This document shows positions 16,139 to 20,074 of a stretch of 20,074 nucleotides of DNA, one piece after another. The DNA comes from CAUTXO01 sp963542625 (GTDB lineage: Bacteria; Campylobacterota; Campylobacteria; Campylobacterales; SZUA-545). The notes under the pieces were generated by a model. The model was given only the letters and a program-made list of their open reading frames with translations. It was not told the origin of the DNA and searched no databases. The DNA lies in the NCBI GenBank assembly GCA_963542625.1, contig CAUTXO010000028.1:1-20074 (forward strand), written 5' to 3'. Position 1 is the stretch's first letter, and the number at the start of each line of letters is the position of its first letter. Both the position numbers and the translations under genes were made by a program.

Positions 16139-16677
16139 TGAGCCCGAATGATCTTAGTCTGATAAAAATGCAAGTTTCGCATTATTGGTTGAAGCAGGAC
16201 AAAAAAGAAAAGGTGGTGCATAACGGCAAGATCTTCTACGACGGCTTTGCGCGCGTGGATAGCCAACTCACAGCTGGCGTGATTAACGATCACCTAAGCA
16301 AGAAAATCACCGTCGCGCACTCGCTTATTTTGCCCGGCGATAAAGTAGAAAACATCGTCTTTGATTACAACGGCTACTACCCGCAAAAGTTCTACCACCG
16401 CGCGCAATTGCTCCTGCGCGAAGAAGGCTTTATTAACTTCACAGCCTACGAAAGCGCCACGCCAAATCACTTGCACCTGTATCTCCACAAGGGGCATACG
16501 ACGCTAAGCGAGGCGTATCAAATCGCCAAAGTGCTCTCAGGCAAGCTCGCGCAAAAAATGCCCGTGCAGTGGAGAATGTATCCAAACGCGGATCTGCCGC
16601 CGCAATTTAACATCTTGACCCTGCCGTATGAAGTTTATGCAAAAGAAAGGGGCGCTAGCTGGTCTAGGCATATGTAA
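16138..16677 (+). CDS. DUF1882 domain protein, function unknown
   Basis: A 179-residue soluble protein matching the DUF1882 family, known almost only from Campylobacterota (Cj0403 in C. jejuni, also directly after glyA). It starts MSPNDLSLIKMQVSHYWLKQ and has NGKIFYDGFARVDSQL and, in the middle, NHLHLYLHKGHTTLSEAYQIAKVL. It is rich in His, Tyr and basic residues, has no signal peptide or membrane helix, and shows no catalytic motif I can name. ATG at 16138 shares its first base with the glyA stop (TGATG); an in-frame TTG three bases earlier is less likely. Its fixed place after glyA suggests co-expression rather than a known pathway. Confidence 0.85.
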   Translation: MSPNDLSLIKMQVSHYWLKQDKKEKVVHNGKIFYDGFARVDSQLTAGVINDHLSKKITVAHSLILPGDKVENIVFDYNGYYPQKFYHRAQLLLREEGFINFTAYESATPNHLHLYLHKGHTTLSEAYQIAKVLSGKLAQKMPVQWRMYPNADLPPQFNILTLPYEVYAKERGASWSRHM

Positions 16678-16678
16678 A

Positions 16679-17653
16679 ATGACATCGCTAAAAATAAACA
16701 ACACAGAATTTAAAAACTTTGACATCACCGCAAAAGCGCTTATGGAGAGCTACCTAGAAGAGCTTTCGTTAAACATCAGCGACTACACCTTTGCAGCAAA
16801 TTACATCTGGCTAAGCGGCGCGGCGGGCTTTTACGCAATCATCGAAGACACCTTTTGCCTATTCATTTTAAACGGCGGGGAGCTATCGATGATGCTGCCG
16901 CCAATTGGCAAAAGGGGCAACCTGCTAAAGGCGATTGACAAATGCTTTGAGCTGATGAACGCAAACAATTCAAGCATTTATTATTCGCGCATTGATTACG
17001 TTCATAAGGATATTTTGGAGTGCTTCATCGGCACAGAAGCTGAGATCTTTGAAACGCTAGAGGGCTACATCGTGGAGAAAAAGCTCGCTGATTACGTCTA
17101 TGCAACGGACGATTTAATCAGCCTAACGGGCAACTCCTACAAGAGCAAGCGCAATGAAATTAACCACTTCAAAAAGGCGCACGAGAGCTACAAGATAGAG
17201 ATCCTAAACTCCAAAAAGCACGGCACGCTCATCATAGATCTGTTCAACAAATGGGTGAGCGACAGAATGCACTATATGCCAAAAGAAGAAATTGACCCCT
17301 TTTTAGACGGTATGTATCTGGAAAAAACGGCGATAAAACGGCTCATAAAAGACTACGACAAACTGGATTTAATCGGCGTCGTGCTTTACATCGGCAACGA
17401 GATCAAGGGCTTTAGCGTGGGCGAGCGCATAAACAAAGACACCGCAAGCGTCATCATAGAAAAAACAGACTTCGCCGTGCTTGGTTGCGCGCAATTTATC
17501 TTCCGCGAATTTAGCAAGATCTTAAAGGAGCACTACGGCAGCGAGTATATAAACGTGGGCGACGATATGGGCTTTGAAAACCTAAAAAAAGTAAAAATGT
17601 CCTACCGTCCAAAGTTCATCATTCCAAAATACAGTATTTATCAAAAACTCTGA
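16679..17653 (+). CDS. DUF2156 (LPG synthetase C-terminal-like) acyltransferase-fold protein
   Basis: A 324-residue soluble protein of the DUF2156 family, a double GNAT-like fold related to the C-terminal domain of phosphatidylglycerol lysyltransferases. Family-like segments are YTFAANYIWLSG near the start, GNSYKSKRNEINHFKK (about 150-165), where a helix follows a conserved Lys-Arg pair, and a late GDDMGFENLKKVKMSYRPKF. It lacks the membrane domain of true lysyltransferases, and the acceptor is unknown. The first ATG in frame (16628) lies inside DUF1882; the ATG at 16679, one base after that gene's stop codon, gives an N-terminus like the family and AGG about 11 bases upstream. It ends overlapping the GNAT gene start (TGATG). 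Confidence 0.82.
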   Translation: MTSLKINNTEFKNFDITAKALMESYLEELSLNISDYTFAANYIWLSGAAGFYAIIEDTFCLFILNGGELSMMLPPIGKRGNLLKAIDKCFELMNANNSSIYYSRIDYVHKDILECFIGTEAEIFETLEGYIVEKKLADYVYATDDLISLTGNSYKSKRNEINHFKKAHESYKIEILNSKKHGTLIIDLFNKWVSDRMHYMPKEEIDPFLDGMYLEKTAIKRLIKDYDKLDLIGVVLYIGNEIKGFSVGERINKDTASVIIEKTDFAVLGCAQFIFREFSKILKEHYGSEYINVGDDMGFENLKKVKMSYRPKFIIPKYSIYQKL

Positions 17654-18093
17654 TGTGCGAATTTCTAAAAAGTAACGCCTTTTTGCCGGTGCTAGCCGAT
17701 CTTGAGACGGCTTGCTTTAGCCAAGATGAATACCCGCTAGATCTTAGAGCCATTGCGCGGTTTATACAAAAAAACGAAGTCGTTGCGATTATACAAGACG
17801 GCAAGTTGCTTGCTTACGCGGTCATCATACGTTACCAAAGGGTGCTTAGGATCTACTCCATTGCCGTAGATCCGGCGCAAAGGCGCAAGGGGTATGGCGA
17901 GCAGCTCATCGCGTTCATTGTAAAAGCCGCTAGAAAGCTTCGAAAAAGAAGCGTTATGCTAGAAGTCAAGGCAAGCAACGAGCCCGCAATTTGCCTGTAT
18001 GAAAAAATGGGCTTTCAAAAAACAAAGATCTTGACAAAATACTATGCAGACGGCGCGGACGGCATAAAAATGATAAAAAAACTTAAAGAATAA
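17653..18093 (+). CDS. GNAT-family N-acetyltransferase (RimI-like)
   Basis: A 146-residue single-domain GNAT acetyltransferase. The acetyl-CoA pyrophosphate loop is AVDPAQRRKGYGEQL (about 70-84, consensus Q/RxxGxG/A). The C-terminal block EVKASNEPAICLYEKMGF is the motif typical of RimI-like enzymes, which acetylate the N-terminus of ribosomal or other proteins. The actual substrate is unknown. The ATG overlaps the DUF2156 stop by one base, so this pair of GNAT-fold genes is translationally coupled. Confidence 0.88.
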   Translation: MCEFLKSNAFLPVLADLETACFSQDEYPLDLRAIARFIQKNEVVAIIQDGKLLAYAVIIRYQRVLRIYSIAVDPAQRRKGYGEQLIAFIVKAARKLRKRSVMLEVKASNEPAICLYEKMGFQKTKILTKYYADGADGIKMIKKLKE

Positions 18094-18098
18094 AAGTT

Positions 18099-18104
18099 TA
18101 TACT
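18099..18104 (+). promoter_or_regulatory. Probable -10 box of the SPOR-aroE transcript
   Basis: GTTTATACTAGCG holds TATACT at 18099-18104, after an A/T-rich tract and six bases past the GNAT stop codon. Transcription would begin near 18111. A strong ribosome site AAAGGGGA (18127-18134) lies four bases before the SPOR gene's ATG. This is the only gap (44 bases) in the run from cvpA to aroE, so aroE may be under this promoter. Confidence 0.45.
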
Positions 18105-18137
18105 AGCGCGATTTATTTCGCCTTTTAAAGGGGACTT

Positions 18138-18968
18138 ATGCAAAAAAACGAACTAAACGACATCTTGCTTCATCAAAAAAAAGACAAAAAAGATAAGGGT
18201 AACGTGCTGCTTGTGATTGCGGCGGTTTTAATCGTATTTTTTCTAGGAATTATCGGCTACAAAATAATCTCTCAATCCTCAAACGGTAAAAACACGCTCC
18301 CAACGCAAAACAAAATAGCCGCAAAAAGCGATGATTTTAACGTCGTAACGCCAAAGCAAGAGCCAATAGATCCAGTGGATAAGCCAAAAACAGAAGAAGA
18401 TCTGCTAGATGAGCGGATCTCAATGATTAAAAAAAGCTTTGACGAAGACGTGAAAAAAGAAAAAGATCTTAAGAGCGAGCAAGCCAAAACCGCACCAAAG
18501 GTAGAAGAAAAGCCAAAGCCTAGCGCCAAAAAAGACGCACAAAACGCGCCGCTAGCAACGCCTAGCACGCCAAAGCGCGCGGACAAACCAAAGCAAAAGC
18601 AGCCGCAAAACGCGCAAAGCACGCAAACAGCGCCAAACGCGCAACGCACACCGCACGCCGCAAACGCACCTAAAAAACCGGCAAAAGATCCAAAAGCACA
18701 AAGGCAAAAGCCGCAAATCGTGCAGCACAAAAAAGACAAATTCTACATTCAAGTGGCGTCGTTCGTGCGCAAGCCAAACGCCGAAATTACCAAGCTAATC
18801 CAAGACAGGGGCTACAAATACGTGCTAAGAAGCGTTGATGTGGATAACAAAAAATATATCCGCCTTTACGTTGGGCCATACAGCACAAAAGACGAAGCGA
18901 TGGGCGCGATGGATACTGTTAGCAAGGATCTTGGGCTAGAAAACGCCTTCGTAAAACAAGACTACTAA
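18138..18968 (+). CDS. SPOR-domain inner-membrane protein (septal peptidoglycan binding)
   Basis: A 276-residue bitopic membrane protein. A short charged cytoplasmic N-terminus is followed by one membrane helix (about 23-44), then a long periplasmic linker rich in Lys, Pro, Ala and Gln (about 55-195). The C-terminal SPOR domain (about 198-276) starts KDKFYIQVASF and includes KYIRLYVGPY. SPOR domains bind denuded glycan strands at division septa, so a role in cell division or wall processing is likely. The low-complexity linker would be disordered. Corresponds in position to Cj0404 of C. jejuni. Its stop codon abuts aroE directly. Confidence 0.92.
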   Translation: MQKNELNDILLHQKKDKKDKGNVLLVIAAVLIVFFLGIIGYKIISQSSNGKNTLPTQNKIAAKSDDFNVVTPKQEPIDPVDKPKTEEDLLDERISMIKKSFDEDVKKEKDLKSEQAKTAPKVEEKPKPSAKKDAQNAPLATPSTPKRADKPKQKQPQNAQSTQTAPNAQRTPHAANAPKKPAKDPKAQRQKPQIVQHKKDKFYIQVASFVRKPNAEITKLIQDRGYKYVLRSVDVDNKKYIRLYVGPYSTKDEAMGAMDTVSKDLGLENAFVKQDY

Positions 18969-19772
18969 TTGCAAAAATACGCGGTTTTTGGCAATCCTAT
19001 CGCGCACTCGCTCTCGCCGCTTTTGCATAACGCGGCCTTTGGCGCACTCAAAATAAACGCGTATTACGACAAGATCTTGTTGCAAGCGGGAGCTAGCATT
19101 AGTGATGAATTCAGGGCGCAAAACCTAAGCGGGGCAAACATCACCGTCCCTTTTAAAGAGCGCGCTTACCGCGATGCCGACGTCATAGACGAAATGGCGC
19201 AAGAAATACGCGCGGTGAATACTTACGTTTTAAAATCCGGCAAAATCCACGCCTACAACACCGACGCAATGGGCTTTTTCATCTCCGCAAGCTCAAAGCG
19301 AGGCTTTAAAAACGCGCTAGTTATTGGCGCGGGCGGGACGGCAAAGGCAATCGCTACCGTGCTAAGGCGCGAAAAAAAGGACGTTTTCATCGTTAATCGC
19401 AGCAAGGAAAAGCTGGATTTTTTTATCGCGGGCGGCTTTAGGGCGGATTTGAGCCAGCGGCTTGATTACTTTGATTTTGACCTTGTCATAAACACGACAA
19501 GTGCCGGGCTAAAAGACGAGCTTTTGCCCTTACCAAACGACAAACTAGAAAGCCTAGCAGCGCGCAAGCCATTTTTTTTTGACGTCATTTACGGCAAGCA
19601 AACGCCATTTTTGCGCTTTGCACAGCGCGCGGGGCTACCCTTTTGCGACGGGCTTGATATGCTCCTTTGGCAAGGCGCCCTTGCCTTTTGCCACTTTCAA
19701 GAAGCGCAGGACGTGCAACAAATCCACTCCATAATGGAGCGCGCCATTTTGGCAAAAGGCGCCACGCTTTAG
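18969..19772 (+). CDS. aroE: Shikimate dehydrogenase
   Basis: A 267-residue NADP-dependent enzyme reducing 3-dehydroshikimate to shikimate in aromatic amino acid synthesis; normal length. The substrate site NPIAHSLSPLLHN, catalytic Lys63 (TVPFKE) and Asp99 (NTDAMGF) are in place. The nucleotide fold has GAGGTAKAIATVL and VNRSKEKL, and the C-terminus has GLDMLLWQGALAF. The start is TTG at 18969, immediately after the SPOR gene stop (TAA-TTG); there is no clear ribosome site, so translation may depend on termination of the gene before it. The next in-frame ATG would delete the catalytic domain start. Confidence 0.96.
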   Translation: MQKYAVFGNPIAHSLSPLLHNAAFGALKINAYYDKILLQAGASISDEFRAQNLSGANITVPFKERAYRDADVIDEMAQEIRAVNTYVLKSGKIHAYNTDAMGFFISASSKRGFKNALVIGAGGTAKAIATVLRREKKDVFIVNRSKEKLDFFIAGGFRADLSQRLDYFDFDLVINTTSAGLKDELLPLPNDKLESLAARKPFFFDVIYGKQTPFLRFAQRAGLPFCDGLDMLLWQGALAFCHFQEAQDVQQIHSIMERAILAKGATL

Positions 19773-19862
19773 AAAGAGCAAGCCCCACGCGCCCAAATCT
19801 TGAGAGCTTTTCGCCAGCTTAAACCTAGCGCGCTTACAAGCCACGCATAAAGAGCGCGCCCA

Positions 19863-20021
19863 AGATCCGCGCAAGACTTTGGCGCAAGCACGTAGATCTA
19901 CTCCAACTCACGGCAAAAAAATCCTGAAGTGGCACACAGATCTTTGCTTGGCTAGCGCTTAGATCTTTGGCAAAGCTGGTGCTTGGATCTTGATGCTTGC
20001 GTGGCTTGGCATTAAAGATCT
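19863..20021. repeat. Non-coding cluster of RGATCY repeats
   Basis: Six RGATCY sites lie within 159 bases: AGATCC 19863-19868, AGATCT 19894-19899, 19938-19943 and 19961-19966, GGATCT 19985-19990 and AGATCT 20016-20021. AGATCTTTGGC occurs twice (from 19961 and from 20016). TGGTGCTTGGATCTTG (19977-19992) is identical to 8384-8399 in ovoA, and its last 12 bases also occur at 5701-5712 in the GT9 gene. There is no reading frame through the cluster, so it cannot be explained by protein coding. Confidence 0.75.
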
Positions 20022-20074
20022 TTGGCGCGGCTATGCTTTTTGCCTACGCGCTAAACTTTGTGGCGCTAAAAATA
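19997..20074 (+). CDS. Possible start of a membrane protein, cut by the right edge
   Basis: From a TTG at 19997 (or an ATG at 20033) an open frame runs to the window end and gives a hydrophobic stretch, GAAMLFAYALNFVALKI, that could be a first membrane helix. There is no convincing ribosome site and only about 26 codons are visible, so this may equally be chance. No family can be named. Confidence 0.2.
   Translation, partial: MRGLALKIFGAAMLFAYALNFVALKI

Larger units (their letters stand above)
27..20021. repeat. Highly iterated palindrome AGATCT / RGATCY across the window
   Basis: By hand count AGATCT occurs about 70 times, GGATCT/AGATCC about 51 times and GGATCC twice, against about 24 GATC sites with other flanks. 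Equal base use would predict about 5 AGATCT and 78 GATC in 20 kb. The preferred extended form is WAGATCTW, often AAGATCTTG. Sites lie in leftward and rightward genes and in non-coding DNA. Examples: 27-32, 213-218, 8353-8358, 8413-8418, 19894-19899. Confidence 0.85.
19773..20074. other. Right-end stretch without a recognisable gene
   Basis: These 302 bases follow the aroE stop. All six frames are broken by stop codons or give only composition-biased peptides, and I see no terminator hairpin with a T-run, tRNA or rRNA. What it does hold is a cluster of GATC repeats (listed separately) and, in the last 78 bases, a short hydrophobic open frame. Confidence 0.7.

Noticed and set aside
18272..18739. 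Leftward open frame of 155 codons, Cys/Phe/Gly-rich, opposite the SPOR gene
   Set aside because: It is the mirror of the Lys/Pro/Ala linker codons of the SPOR protein; the odd Cys/Phe-rich composition is a by-product of that low-complexity DNA.
19635..19874. Leftward open frame crossing the end of aroE into the right-end gap
   Set aside because: Most of it is antisense to conserved aroE sequence; it has no family motif and no ribosome site, so it does not explain the non-coding tail.
1..20074. AGATCT abundance as a restriction-modification footprint
   Set aside because: A restriction enzyme normally causes avoidance of its palindrome, not excess. Excess instead suggests positive selection or biased insertion of the motif.
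1..20074. Mobile element, prophage or attachment site
   Set aside because: No transposase, integrase, terminal inverted repeats or tRNA gene was found; gene content and codon style are uniform and match core chromosome, apart from the short GATC repeat clusters.

Overview
The window looks like chromosome from a relatively GC-rich member of the Campylobacteraceae (Campylobacter or a close relative). The strongest evidence is a run of genes that matches a conserved Campylobacter order: cvpA, fur, lysS, glyA, a DUF1882 gene, a SPOR-domain gene and aroE. Other supports are a futalosine-pathway deaminase next to sppA, a PgbA-like protein, a Tlp group A-type chemoreceptor, very tight gene packing, and T-rich promoters with a TATAAT -10 box. 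Base composition is well above that of C. jejuni, closer to the GC-rich Campylobacter species, but I cannot name the species.

The left half (about 1-10076) is transcribed leftwards. Read in the direction of transcription it holds: ovoA (ovothiol synthesis, first gene, next to the divergent junction); a PAS/degenerate-GGDEF/EAL cyclic-di-GMP protein with its own probable promoter; three overlapping glycosyltransferases (GT9, GT2, GT4) that fit lipooligosaccharide core or surface glycan assembly; an aminodeoxyfutalosine deaminase of menaquinone synthesis; a SppA-type membrane protease; and, behind its own promoter, a chemoreceptor cut off by the left edge.

The right half (10159-19772) is transcribed rightwards: a secreted PgbA_N-like protein, a GlcD-type flavin oxidase, CvpA, Fur, LysS, GlyA, DUF1882, DUF2156, a GNAT acetyltransferase, a SPOR-domain membrane protein and AroE. 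Most neighbours overlap by a few bases or are only tens of bases apart. A Fur-box-like palindrome sits in the only gap before cvpA-fur. The last 300 bases (19773-20074) hold no recognisable gene.

The most unusual property is at the DNA level. The palindrome AGATCT occurs about 70 times by hand count, where roughly 5 are expected, and about 84 % of all GATC sites have the form RGATCY. They occur in all reading frames and on both sides of the divergent junction. In three places the motif forms dense local clusters built on the 12-mer GCTTGGATCTTG: inside the GT9 gene, inside ovoA, and in the non-coding right end. The two coding clusters appear as Gln-Asp-Leu/Pro-rich insertions not expected in their enzyme families. 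This resembles a highly iterated palindrome (as HIP1 in cyanobacteria) or a DNA-uptake/methylation mark, and is the best candidate for something undescribed here.
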